Notes under the pieces: generated by a model
Seen by the model: the letters and a program-made list of their open reading frames with translations, nothing else
The model's database searches: none
What the model was told of the DNA's origin: nothing
Program-made: the position numbers and the translations under genes
Part shown: piece after piece, positions 1 to 7,130 of the stretch
Layout of the letters: each line of letters opens with the position of its first letter
Numbering within the stretch: position 1 is the stretch's first letter
From: Vulcanococcus sp. SFB_649D_100_25
Lineage (GTDB): Bacteria > Cyanobacteriota > Cyanobacteriia > PCC-6307 > Cyanobiaceae
Reading direction: 5' to 3'
NCBI GenBank assembly: GCA_030833825.1
Contig: JAURGL010000068.1
Location: 1-8,954, forward strand
Length of the DNA: 8,954 nucleotides

Positions 1-711
1 TTTCTTGATGCGTTGGATCAACATCTCAACGAGAGGACACGCCTGATCAAGGGCCTTGAGGCCTACACGGTGTTGCCTGTGGCCTTGGCTCAAGATGCAG
101 GGAGCGCCTGGTTCTGGCGCCGTCTGTTCGCCCTCCAAGAACAGCATCCCAATGCTCTGGTGCAGGGGCTGGCGGCTGCTTTTGTGCAGGCCAACAACGT
201 GATCAAGGTGGGGATCTCCTCCGATCGGCGCTATGGCCCGATCCTCAATTACGAGCTGGCCTTGAAGATCGCCCTTCGTCTCGCCGAGGTGGGGTTTCGA
301 CCCGACCAGGGATCACGGTTGGTCCTGCTCGGCTACAGCGGGGGAGCGGAGATGGCGATGGGTGTTGCCGATTACCTGAAACGTCTCTGCAGGGCTCCGG
401 TGCGCATCGTGAGCTTCTGCGGTGTGTTCAGCGGCAATCAGGTTCTCGCTCAGATCGATGCGATCACCACGATCGTTGGTGACCGCGACCCCGTTGCGGC
501 GTTTGGACAGATCGCCTATCCGGGACGCTCCTTCCTGCTTCCGTTATCCAACTGGAACCGTGCCCGGGCCGCTGGATTGGTGGAGCGGGTGGAAGTGGCG
601 GGGATGAACCACAACGGGCTTCAGGGCCCCTTCGCCGAACGTCATCGCCCGGAGGTGGTCCGAGCCATTGTCCAGGCCGTTGACTCCAGGGCAGCCAGTT
701 CAGGGCTGTGA
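1..711 (+). CDS. Alpha/beta-hydrolase-like protein of unknown substrate, 3' part only
   Basis: The reading frame is open to the left edge, so the true start lies outside the window; the first in-frame start-like codon is a TTG at 13, and residue numbers below count from it. The visible 232 residues fit the catalytic part of an alpha/beta hydrolase. A hydrophobic strand leads into the nucleophile elbow GYSGG (residues 107-111, Ser109). An acidic loop follows (VGDRDP, Asp157 or Asp159), then a late histidine in GMNHNG (His200). The order Ser-Asp-His is that of an esterase or lipase triad. No membrane segment or signal peptide is visible in this part. The substrate cannot be told from sequence. 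The gene is convergent with the unknown gene to its right and overlaps its 3' end by 12 bp. The hydrolase-like fold is fairly secure; the enzymatic activity is inferred. Confidence 0.7.
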   Translation, partial: FLDALDQHLNERTRLIKGLEAYTVLPVALAQDAGSAWFWRRLFALQEQHPNALVQGLAAAFVQANNVIKVGISSDRRYGPILNYELALKIALRLAEVGFRPDQGSRLVLLGYSGGAEMAMGVADYLKRLCRAPVRIVSFCGVFSGNQVLAQIDAITTIVGDRDPVAAFGQIAYPGRSFLLPLSNWNRARAAGLVERVEVAGMNHNGLQGPFAERHRPEVVRAIVQAVDSRAASSGL

Positions 712-2142
712 GGCCAAGTCGCTGAGCTGATGGACCAGGGTGAAGGGGCTGCTGTTGGGCTGACACCGCAGAAGGCGGCTGCGCGCATGATCCGCCTCTG
801 GGCCAAACAGGTTGCCGTCATGGGGGAGCTCCTCAATGGCGCGCCGGTACGTCGCCAGGGCCTGCCGGTGCTCTGCAGGGAGTGGGGTGTTCTCTTCGAG
901 GTTCTTGCAGCGCTGGAGCAGGCGTTCACGCCAGATCCCCCCCAACAACACCGGAAACAGCTCGCAACGCCCCTCGATCGCCTGTTGCAACACTGCGGAG
1001 CTGTCGATGCAGAACCCCAGGGCCCCATAGCCCCCCAGCCAGAGCTGGCCTGCATCGCTCTCGCTGTTGTGCACCAGGGCCATCACATCGCAGAGGGCCA
1101 TGGCTGCTTGGAGGCGTTCCCCATCCCATCGCTCCCCCAGGTAGCGAACCGTTCCGTTGTGCCGGTTGTTCTGCCACGGCCGGTCCAGGTCGTTCAGTCC
1201 CTCCCAGCCGCAGAAGCCCTCGGTTCCCTGGTAGTACTGCAGAAGGATGAGCTTCTCCTCCCGGCGCAGTTCCAGCTCCAGGCAGCTGTGGGGCAGCAGG
1301 CTCTGCAGCTCCAGGCCCTGGGGTCCCAGGAGACCCGTGCGGATGGGCAACGCAATCGGCACCTGACTCCAGCCCCCGCCTGCCCGGGGCAAGCTGGCCC
1401 CAAGTCCGAAGCTGGCCACGCTGCAGCGCAGTTGCGCCGTGATCTGCCAACCCGTCTCCACCAGTGAGCTGATCCATCGGCTGCTGCTGACGCACTGCTC
1501 AAAGCGCCAGGGATCATCGGGGTCTTGCAGGTTGGCCCCCAGGCGGTTGAGCACCTGGGCGGCCCGCCCATTGCGGCGACGTTCCGCGTCGCTTTGCCCA
1601 TGGGACAGACCGGTGTTGCGCCAGATCAGGCCACCACTGAGGGCCTGATCCTCAACGGCATCCGTCTTGATGCTTGTTATGGACGCCGCGGGGAGATCTC
1701 CAGGGGTTGGGGAAGAGGGACCTGAACGTCTCAGCAGCTGCTCCAGGCTCTCCGGCAGGGATGTGCCGTCTCCCCCGTGCCACAGGTCACTCGCCGTTGG
1801 TTGTGCCGTGGTGGCGGCCCTCAGCAGATGGGGCAGATCATCGGCAAGGGCGGCTAGCAAGCCAGGGGTGAGCAGGCTGCGTTCCAGCAGGCCCCCCAGG
1901 GTCTGCAGCTGCTCTGGCAGTTCAGCTGGGGCCAGTTTCCAGCCGCGAGGCAGCAGCCACAGCAAGGGCAGCAGCTGGGGACGATGCAGCTGATGCGCCA
2001 GGCGCTTGAGCCAGTCAGCCCGGGTCAGACCGGAGCGAAAGACCGTCAGCTCAAGGGCCTCCTCAAAGCTGATCAGCGGTACCTCACAGCTCCAGCCGGT
2101 CTCAAGGGCCAGTGGATCGGATGTCGACATGGCTGGGCCCAT
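700..2142 (-). CDS. Conserved-looking hypothetical protein, 480 aa
   Basis: I do not recognise this family. It appears to be a soluble protein with no signal peptide or clear membrane helix. The N-terminal third (about residues 20-110) is leucine- and tryptophan-rich and looks helical. A polar, low-complexity stretch (about 110-190) resembles a linker. The C-terminal part (about 195-460) looks like a compact domain, with landmarks such as LQYYQGTEGFCGW (301-313) and LWLGGYGALGFCID (367-380). The start chosen is ATG at 2142, because AGGA lies 8 bases upstream (2154-2151). A second in-frame ATG at 2130 (476 aa) lacks a ribosome binding site. Both start codons sit inside a perfect hairpin (2122-2149). 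The gene begins 25 bp after the prlC stop, so it is probably co-transcribed with it. An overlapping antisense frame (730-1467) is open but looks like a shadow. That this is a real gene is likely; its function is unknown. Confidence 0.75.
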   Translation of the reverse strand: MGPAMSTSDPLALETGWSCEVPLISFEEALELTVFRSGLTRADWLKRLAHQLHRPQLLPLLWLLPRGWKLAPAELPEQLQTLGGLLERSLLTPGLLAALADDLPHLLRAATTAQPTASDLWHGGDGTSLPESLEQLLRRSGPSSPTPGDLPAASITSIKTDAVEDQALSGGLIWRNTGLSHGQSDAERRRNGRAAQVLNRLGANLQDPDDPWRFEQCVSSSRWISSLVETGWQITAQLRCSVASFGLGASLPRAGGGWSQVPIALPIRTGLLGPQGLELQSLLPHSCLELELRREEKLILLQYYQGTEGFCGWEGLNDLDRPWQNNRHNGTVRYLGERWDGERLQAAMALCDVMALVHNSESDAGQLWLGGYGALGFCIDSSAVLQQAIEGRCELFPVLLGGIWRERLLQRCKNLEENTPLPAEHRQALATYRRAIEELPHDGNLFGPEADHARSRLLRCQPNSSPFTLVHQLSDLASQP

Positions 2143-2149
2143 GTCGACA
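2122..2149 (-). promoter_or_regulatory. Hairpin or paired operator-like boxes covering the start codons of the hypothetical gene
   Basis: Arms TGTCGACATGG (2122-2132) and CCATGTCGACA (2139-2149) are perfect reverse complements with a 6-base loop, giving an 11-bp stem. In the mRNA both candidate AUG codons of the downstream gene (2142-2140 and 2130-2128) fall in the stem, and the AGGA ribosome-binding element lies just outside it. Each arm also contains the self-complementary octamer TGTCGACA (2122-2129 and 2142-2149). The octamer centres are 20 bp apart, about two helical turns. It could act as an RNA structure limiting initiation or as a DNA site for a dimeric regulator. The structure is seen directly; either function is inference. 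Confidence 0.5.
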
Positions 2150-2167
2150 ATCCTGATGGGCCTTGGC

Positions 2168-4312
2168 TCAGACGGCTACCAGGCCGGAGTGTCGGATCAA
2201 GGCATCGCTACTGGGCTGACGACCGCGGAACGCTTCGAACACCTCCTTGGGATCCAGGCTTCCCCCGAGGCTCAGAACGGTGTCACGGAACCGGCGACCT
2301 GTGACACGGATCTGATCTTCGTTCTCAAGTCCCACCTCCTCAAAGGCTCCGAAGGCATCGGCACTGAGCACTTCGGCCCACTTGTAGGAGTAGTAACCGG
2401 CTGCGTAGCCCCCCGCAAAGATGTGCCCGAACGAGCAGAGGAAGGCATCCTCATCGATCGGTGCCAGGACTGTGGTGTGACGAGCAATGTCCCGCCGCAG
2501 CTGCTCAGGACTGATGCCGCTGCCTGGATGCCATTGGCTGTGCAGCCGCAGATCCACCAGGGCGAAGTGCACCTGCCGCAGGGTGGCTGAGCCTCCCATG
2601 AAGGTGCGAGCTGCCAGCAGCTTGGCGTAGTCGCTTTCGGGTAGCGGGCTTCCGTTCTGCCAATGGCGGGCCATGCCCATCAAGGTGGCGCGGTCGTAGC
2701 ACCAGTTCTCCATGAACTGGCTCGGCAACTCAACCGCATCCCACTCGACGCCATTGATGCCAGCGGCCTGGGGCCGCTCCACGCTGGTGAGCATGTGCTG
2801 GAGGCCGTGCCCGAACTCGTGGAACAGGGTTTCCACCTCTTCAAAACGCATCAGGCTCGGGGTGTCCCCCACCGGCGGGCTTTGATTGCAGATCAGGTAG
2901 GCCACCGGCAGCACGGCCCTGCCGTCCTCGCTGCGGGAGCGCACCAGGCATTCATCCATCCAGGCTCCGCCCCGCTTGCTCCCAGGACGGCTGTAGGGGT
3001 CGAGGTAGAACCCGGCGATGGGCTTGCCGTCCTCCAGGATCCTGAAGAAGCGCACATCCGGATGCCAGATCGGGGCTTCACCGTCTGCCGCCTGGATCGT
3101 GATCCCAAACAGGCGCTGGCTGAGGGAGAACAATCCCTCGAGCACCTGGGGCAGAGGGAACCAGGGCCGCAGGGCCTCACTGTCGAGTTCAAAGCTTTCC
3201 TTGCGGAGGCATTCAGCCCAGAAGCTGATGTCCCAGGGGCGTAGATCGTCCGCTTCCTCGGCCCCATGGCGTTTTGCGCAGTCTGCGAGGGCTTGGAGTT
3301 CCTGTTGGGCGATTGGGTAGGCGGCCGTGCGCAGTTCCTCTAGCAGCGTTTCCACCGCCTGCTGGGACTCGGCCATCTTGGCGGCGATGCTGACCTCGGC
3401 CCAGTTCCGGTAGCCGAGTCGCTTGGCCTGCTCGCCGCGGAGTCGCAGAATCTCCTCAATCAATGGCCAGTTGTTCAGGGCGTCGCCCCCCTGGCCTGAG
3501 GCGCGGCTCACATGGGCGGTGTAGACCCGCTGGCGCAGGTCCCGCCGCCGGCTGTATTGCATGAAGGGGGCGTAGCGGGGCATGTCGAGGCCCATCAGCC
3601 AGGGGCCCTGCTCCGGTGTGGCCTGGTCATCGCCGGCCTCCCGTGCCGCCTGGGCCAGCTGCTCCAGCAGGCTCTCGGGCAGTCCTTCCACGTCTTCCGG
3701 CTGGCTGAGGCGCAGGGTCCAGCCGTTTGTTGCATCGAGGACCTGGTTGCCGAAGCGGGTGGAGAGCTCAGCTAGCGCCTGGCTGGCGGCATTGAAGGCA
3801 TCCTTGGCTTCGCCTTCCAGGCCAACCCCGCGGAGCTGCATGTCCCGCAGTTCTGCTTCGAGGATGCGTTGTTGGGTCCCATCGAGTTCGCCACGGCGCT
3901 GCTGCAGCTGTCTGAGTGCCGCGAAGATCACTTGGCTCTGCCCGGCTCGATTGCCGAATTGCACCACCGCCGCCTGCTGTTCGGCATGGGCTTCTCGCAA
4001 CTGCGGGGAATTGCAGACGCCGTTGAGGTGACTCACCACACCCCAGCTCCAGCGCAGTCGCTCCCCCAGTCGCTGGAGGGGGTCCATCACCGCTTCCCAG
4101 CTCAGGCTTTCCTGCCCGTCCAGGCTCTGCTTCAGGCTGCTCTCAAGAGCTGCGAGCTCGGCTTCCAGCTCCTCCAGCAGCCCAGGGATGTGCTCCCGCA
4201 CAGCCTCCGGCGTGATCGCTTCAAACTGCGGCAGCCCCTCACCCCGCAGGATCTCAGGGGTGTCCGAAGACGGCATGGCGTTGGACAAGGACTGAGCGCT
4301 GGTGGCAGTCAT
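2168..4312 (-). CDS. prlC: M3-family oligopeptidase (oligopeptidase A / PrlC type)
   Basis: This is a cytoplasmic zinc metallopeptidase that degrades short peptides, including proteasome-like protease products and cleaved signal or transit peptides. The 714 residues match the usual M3A length of about 680-720. The N-terminal half is the helical region typical of the family. The catalytic site is HEFGH (498-502), with His498 and His502 as zinc ligands and Glu499 as catalytic base. The third ligand is Glu528 in WDAVELPSQFMENW. The late substrate-binding region HIFAGGYAAGYYSYKW (630-645) carries the conserved tyrosines. All key residues are present, so the enzyme should be active. The start is ATG at 4312; no Shine-Dalgarno sequence is visible, and ATG at 4276 (702 aa) is an alternative. 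It lies 69 bp after ndhD and 25 bp before the unknown gene, with no clear terminator between. The family assignment is firm; separating PrlC from other M3A members rests on the motif resemblance to E. coli OpdA. Confidence 0.93.
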   Translation of the reverse strand: MTATSAQSLSNAMPSSDTPEILRGEGLPQFEAITPEAVREHIPGLLEELEAELAALESSLKQSLDGQESLSWEAVMDPLQRLGERLRWSWGVVSHLNGVCNSPQLREAHAEQQAAVVQFGNRAGQSQVIFAALRQLQQRRGELDGTQQRILEAELRDMQLRGVGLEGEAKDAFNAASQALAELSTRFGNQVLDATNGWTLRLSQPEDVEGLPESLLEQLAQAAREAGDDQATPEQGPWLMGLDMPRYAPFMQYSRRRDLRQRVYTAHVSRASGQGGDALNNWPLIEEILRLRGEQAKRLGYRNWAEVSIAAKMAESQQAVETLLEELRTAAYPIAQQELQALADCAKRHGAEEADDLRPWDISFWAECLRKESFELDSEALRPWFPLPQVLEGLFSLSQRLFGITIQAADGEAPIWHPDVRFFRILEDGKPIAGFYLDPYSRPGSKRGGAWMDECLVRSRSEDGRAVLPVAYLICNQSPPVGDTPSLMRFEEVETLFHEFGHGLQHMLTSVERPQAAGINGVEWDAVELPSQFMENWCYDRATLMGMARHWQNGSPLPESDYAKLLAARTFMGGSATLRQVHFALVDLRLHSQWHPGSGISPEQLRRDIARHTTVLAPIDEDAFLCSFGHIFAGGYAAGYYSYKWAEVLSADAFGAFEEVGLENEDQIRVTGRRFRDTVLSLGGSLDPKEVFEAFRGRQPSSDALIRHSGLVAV

Positions 4313-4335
4313 GGGAGCGAGCAGCAGGGCCTAAA

Positions 4336-4349
4336 GCCTTGATCAAGGC
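4336..4349. repeat. 14-bp perfect palindrome in the ndhD-prlC gap
   Basis: GCCTTGATCAAGGC is fully self-complementary. It starts 23 bp upstream of the prlC ATG, within a 69-bp gap. On the - strand it can also be read as a short stem (GCCTT/AAGGC, loop GATC) followed by TTTA. That is too short a stem and T-run for a convincing terminator. A binding site for a dimeric regulator, or a weak attenuator, is possible. A palindrome of this length is expected about once in a window of this size by chance, so only its position is suggestive. Confidence 0.35.
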
Positions 4350-4381
4350 CATTTCAACCCAGCTGCGTCAGCGCGCGTGGT

Positions 4382-6001
4382 TCAGCCGAGGGCGGGAAGC
4401 CGAAGCGCCACCACGGTGTGCTGGGCCAGGTCATTGGCCAGCGCCGTGGTTGTGGCTTCGTAGACATCAATCGCGACCCGAGGCCAGAACCCGATCACCA
4501 GGGTTGGGACCAGGAGGGTCAGGCCGATCAGGAGTTCGCGGGGGCGCATGTCCCCGACCACCGCGAGTGCCGGAATGCGGGGGCCGAAGAACACCCTGCG
4601 GCAGAGGCTGAGCAGATAAATCGGGGTCAGCACCACCCCAATGGCTGCCAGAACGATGGCGATCACTCGGAACCCGACCGTGAAGCCATCGTTGCTGGTG
4701 ACCCCCAGGAAGACGGTGATTTCACTGACGAAGCCGCTCATCCCCGGCAGGGCCAGAGACGCGAGCGAGCTGGCCACGAAGAACGCGAAGGTGATCGGGA
4801 GCACCTTGGCGAGCCCGCCCATGTTGGGGATCGAAAGGGTCTTGGTGCGCTCGTAGAACACCCCCGTGACGAAGAACATCGCGGCGGCGATCAGGCCGTG
4901 GCTGATCATCTGCAGCATGGCCCCACTCATGCCCAGGCTGTCGATCGCCCCGATGCCCAGGAGCACAAAGCCCATGTGGCTGACGGAGCTGCAGGCGATT
5001 CGCCGTTTGACGTTGTCCTGGGCCAAGGCGTTGAGGGCCCCATAGACGATGTTGACGATCCCCAGGACGATCAAGGCCGGCGCGAGCTGCAGGTGAGCAT
5101 CCGGCAGCATCTGCACGTTGAAGCGCATTAGCGCGTAGCCCCCCATCTTCAGGAGGACCCCTGCCAACAGCATCGAGACCGGTGCATTGGCTTCACCGTG
5201 GGCATCGGGAAGCCAGGTGTGGAGCGGGAACATCGGCAGCTTCACCCCAAATCCCACCAGGAAGCCCAGGTAGCAGAGCAGACCGAAGGTGCCGCCCGGA
5301 GAGCGGGCGATCAGTTCGCTCAGGTTCAGGGTGAATGGTCCATTGAGGGCGAGGGCCAGGCCGCTCACCAGGATCAACAGGGACGCCGTTGCCGTGTAGA
5401 GGATGAACTTGGTCGCGGCGTACTGCCGCTGCTGACCGCCCCAGATGGCGATCAACAGATAGACCGGGACGAGCTCCAGCTCCCAGGCCAGGAAGAAGAG
5501 CAGGAAATCCTGGGAGAGGAAGACGAGAGCCTGGGCCGAGGCCTGCAGCAACAGCAGGGCGAAGTAGAGGCGGGTTTTCTTCTCAATGTTCCAGCTGGCC
5601 GCCACCGACAACAGGGTGACCAGACCAGAGAGCACCACCAGCGGCGCCGAGAGGCCATCGGTGGCGAGGGACCATTCCAGGCCGATCGCTGGCACCCAGG
5701 CGAAACGTTCGACGAGCTGCAGGCCGGCGATCGAACCGTCGTAGTGCTGGCTGTAGACAAACACCATCAATGCCAGGTCAGCCAGCAGGGTGACCAGGGC
5801 AATGGAGCGGGGCAGCTTCGGATCGGTGCCATCCCCGGGGAGCAGCATCACCAGGGGAGCCACCACCGCTGGCAGCAGGGCGATCAGGCTGAGCCAGGGA
5901 AAGGTGGTCGGGGAGCTCAGAAGGCCTTCGCTCAGGGCGGAGTCCCCGAAGGAGCTCGAGAGCGCAGAGGACGCGGCCATCAGGGGCAGGTTGGCGTCCA
6001 T
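4382..6001 (-). CDS. ndhD: NAD(P)H-quinone oxidoreductase subunit 4 (NdhD, chain M-type)
   Basis: This is a proton-pumping antiporter-like membrane subunit of cyanobacterial NDH-1 in the thylakoid membrane, serving respiration and cyclic electron flow around photosystem I. From ATG at 6001 it has 539 residues and about 14 hydrophobic helices. Key charged residues of the family are present: Glu174 in AWELELVPVYLL, Lys254 in GVKLPMFPLHTWLPDAHGE, and Lys285 in LLAGVLLKMGGY. The quinone-oxidoreductase core block SSVSHMGFVLLG follows. The sequence resembles the NdhD1-type subunit more than the CO2-uptake NdhD3/4 types, but that is judged from memory of the families. Start choice is uncertain. A TTG at 6070, three bases after GGAGGT, would add 23 charged residues unlike the family. 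ATG at 5980 would remove 7. Even from 6001 there are about 33 residues before the conserved FPWLSL block, more than in freshwater homologues. It lies downstream of thrB after a gap of about 158 bp that could hold its own promoter. Confidence 0.93.
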   Translation of the reverse strand: MDANLPLMAASSALSSSFGDSALSEGLLSSPTTFPWLSLIALLPAVVAPLVMLLPGDGTDPKLPRSIALVTLLADLALMVFVYSQHYDGSIAGLQLVERFAWVPAIGLEWSLATDGLSAPLVVLSGLVTLLSVAASWNIEKKTRLYFALLLLQASAQALVFLSQDFLLFFLAWELELVPVYLLIAIWGGQQRQYAATKFILYTATASLLILVSGLALALNGPFTLNLSELIARSPGGTFGLLCYLGFLVGFGVKLPMFPLHTWLPDAHGEANAPVSMLLAGVLLKMGGYALMRFNVQMLPDAHLQLAPALIVLGIVNIVYGALNALAQDNVKRRIACSSVSHMGFVLLGIGAIDSLGMSGAMLQMISHGLIAAAMFFVTGVFYERTKTLSIPNMGGLAKVLPITFAFFVASSLASLALPGMSGFVSEITVFLGVTSNDGFTVGFRVIAIVLAAIGVVLTPIYLLSLCRRVFFGPRIPALAVVGDMRPRELLIGLTLLVPTLVIGFWPRVAIDVYEATTTALANDLAQHTVVALRLPALG

Positions 6002-6159
6002 CACGATCAGGGCACTCGGAAAACGGAGGCGATATCCCCTGTCTGGATCGAAACCTTCATCGGGTTTCAATCCACCTCCAGCGGGAGGTGCCTGTAAGTG
6101 ATCAATCTACCAGTGAGACTGATTCCGTCTAAGTAGAAATACCCAGGCGGCGAGCCGAT
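6002..6159 (-). promoter_or_regulatory. thrB-ndhD spacer: likely ndhD leader and possible promoter
   Basis: This is the longest spacer in the - strand gene run. Reading toward ndhD, a TAGATT element (6109-6104) resembles a -10 box at 4 of 6 positions. No good -35 element stands 16-18 bases upstream of it. No convincing rho-independent terminator follows the thrB stop. Further on lie a hairpin that pairs a full ribosome binding site (6090-6073), a TTG at 6070 and a 17-codon frame at 6060-6007. A promoter here is plausible from spacing and the A/T-richer sequence, but the element match is weak. Confidence 0.3.
6073..6090 (-). promoter_or_regulatory. Hairpin pairing a Shine-Dalgarno sequence with an anti-Shine-Dalgarno copy, ndhD leader
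   Basis: On the - strand CACCTCC (6090-6084), loop CGCT (6083-6080) and GGAGGTG (6079-6073) form a perfect 7-bp stem. GGAGGTG is the complement of the conserved 3' end of 16S rRNA, so it is a full-strength ribosome binding site, and CACCTCC mimics the rRNA tail. The site lies 3 bases before TTG 6070 and 13 bases before ATG 6060. When folded, it would hide the ribosome binding site. This suggests translational control of ndhD or of a short leader peptide; the function is inferred from sequence alone. Confidence 0.45.
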
Positions 6160-7098
6160 TCAGAGATGGCTCCAGTGGCTGCCGGCCTGGTGCAGTTGCA
6201 GCACCTGGGAGCGCGAGGCCACCCCGGCGGCTTCCCAGGCCCGCACCATGGTTTTGCTGACGGCGCTTGCGCAGTCGCGGTTGCAGAGCGCCAGGATGCT
6301 TGGCCCGGCCCCACTGATCACACAGCCCCAGGCGCCAGCGTCCATTGCCGCTTCGCGCACCTGTTGCCCCCCCTGGATCAAGCCCCAGCGGTAGGGCTCA
6401 TGGATGCGGTCATGCATGCCATCGGCAATGAGATCACCATTGCCTGTGCGCAACCCCTGCAGCAGCAGGGTGAGTGAGCCGAGGTTGGTGACGGCATCGG
6501 CGATGGAGATCATCTTCGGCATCACCCGGCGGGCCTCACTGGTGGAGAGCCGGATTGCGGGGATGGCCACCACGGCGATCACGTCCTGGTGCCATTCGCA
6601 GCGCACCACGCGCCAGCGGTGCGAGGCCGCTCTGGCGGTCATGCAGAGACCTCCCAGCAGGGAGGGGACCACATTGTCAGGATGGCCTTCGATATCGATC
6701 GCCAGCTCCAGGAGTTTCTCGCGGCTGAGCGGTTCACCGATCAGGGCGTTGGCTCCCATCAGGCCGGCCACGATTGCCGTGGCACTGCTTCCCAGGCCGC
6801 GGGCGGGGGGCACGGCCAGCCGGACCCGGGCTTCCACGGCGATCGGTTCTTCCCCCGCTTCCTTCCAGACCCGTTGGGCTGCCCGGTAGACCAGGTTGTC
6901 CGGCCCTCCCCTGAGGTGGGAGCCCTCACTGCCTTCGATGACCAGTTCGAAGCGCTCGCCGTCCCCTTCGATGCAGCGCATCTCGAAGCGGTTGTTGAGA
7001 TCCAGTGCCGCCCCGAGGCAATCGAAGCCCGGACCGAGATTGGCGGTTGTGGCGGGGACATCCACCACAACCCCCTGTCCGATGCGGGGGCGGACCAT
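6160..7098 (-). CDS. thrB: Homoserine kinase
   Basis: It phosphorylates L-homoserine with ATP to O-phosphohomoserine, the substrate of threonine synthase, in the cytoplasm. The 312 residues are typical of GHMP-kinase-fold homoserine kinases. Visible blocks are PATTANLGPGFDCLG (15-29, substrate side), the ATP-binding glycine-rich loop PPARGLGSSA (97-106), EGHPDN (137-142), STSEARRVMP (185-194, characteristic of ThrB) and the C-terminal SGAGPS loop (262-267). All are intact. The start is ATG at 7098, 17 residues before the invariant TANLGPG block, which suits the family; no Shine-Dalgarno sequence is visible. It follows glk after 32 bp with no convincing terminator, and thrS lies one gene further upstream, so threonine synthesis and charging appear to share a transcription unit. 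The assignment is firm. Confidence 0.95.
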   Translation of the reverse strand: MVRPRIGQGVVVDVPATTANLGPGFDCLGAALDLNNRFEMRCIEGDGERFELVIEGSEGSHLRGGPDNLVYRAAQRVWKEAGEEPIAVEARVRLAVPPARGLGSSATAIVAGLMGANALIGEPLSREKLLELAIDIEGHPDNVVPSLLGGLCMTARAASHRWRVVRCEWHQDVIAVVAIPAIRLSTSEARRVMPKMISIADAVTNLGSLTLLLQGLRTGNGDLIADGMHDRIHEPYRWGLIQGGQQVREAAMDAGAWGCVISGAGPSILALCNRDCASAVSKTMVRAWEAAGVASRSQVLQLHQAGSHWSHL

Positions 7099-7130
7099 GG
7101 AATCTGTTCTGCTGACGCTCAGTGTCCCAC

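Noticed and set aside
937..943. Run of seven C (G on the coding strand) as a phase-variation tract; a similar run is at 6367-6373
   Set aside because: Runs of seven are common in GC-rich genes, both frames are intact, and thrB, a housekeeping gene, carries the other one.
730..1467. 245-codon open frame on the + strand opposite the hypothetical gene
   Set aside because: The - strand frame is twice as long, has a placed start with AGGA, and fits the operon direction. The + frame has no recognisable motif and looks like a shadow.
5198..6097. 299-codon open frame on the + strand opposite ndhD
   Set aside because: It is a Q/E/G/R-rich translation produced by reading hydrophobic NdhD codons backward. 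NdhD on the other strand is unmistakable, and GC-rich DNA gives long antisense frames.
6099..6115. GTA...TAC pair in the ndhD leader as an NtcA site
   Set aside because: The spacing between GTA and TAC is 11 bases rather than the 8 of the NtcA consensus.
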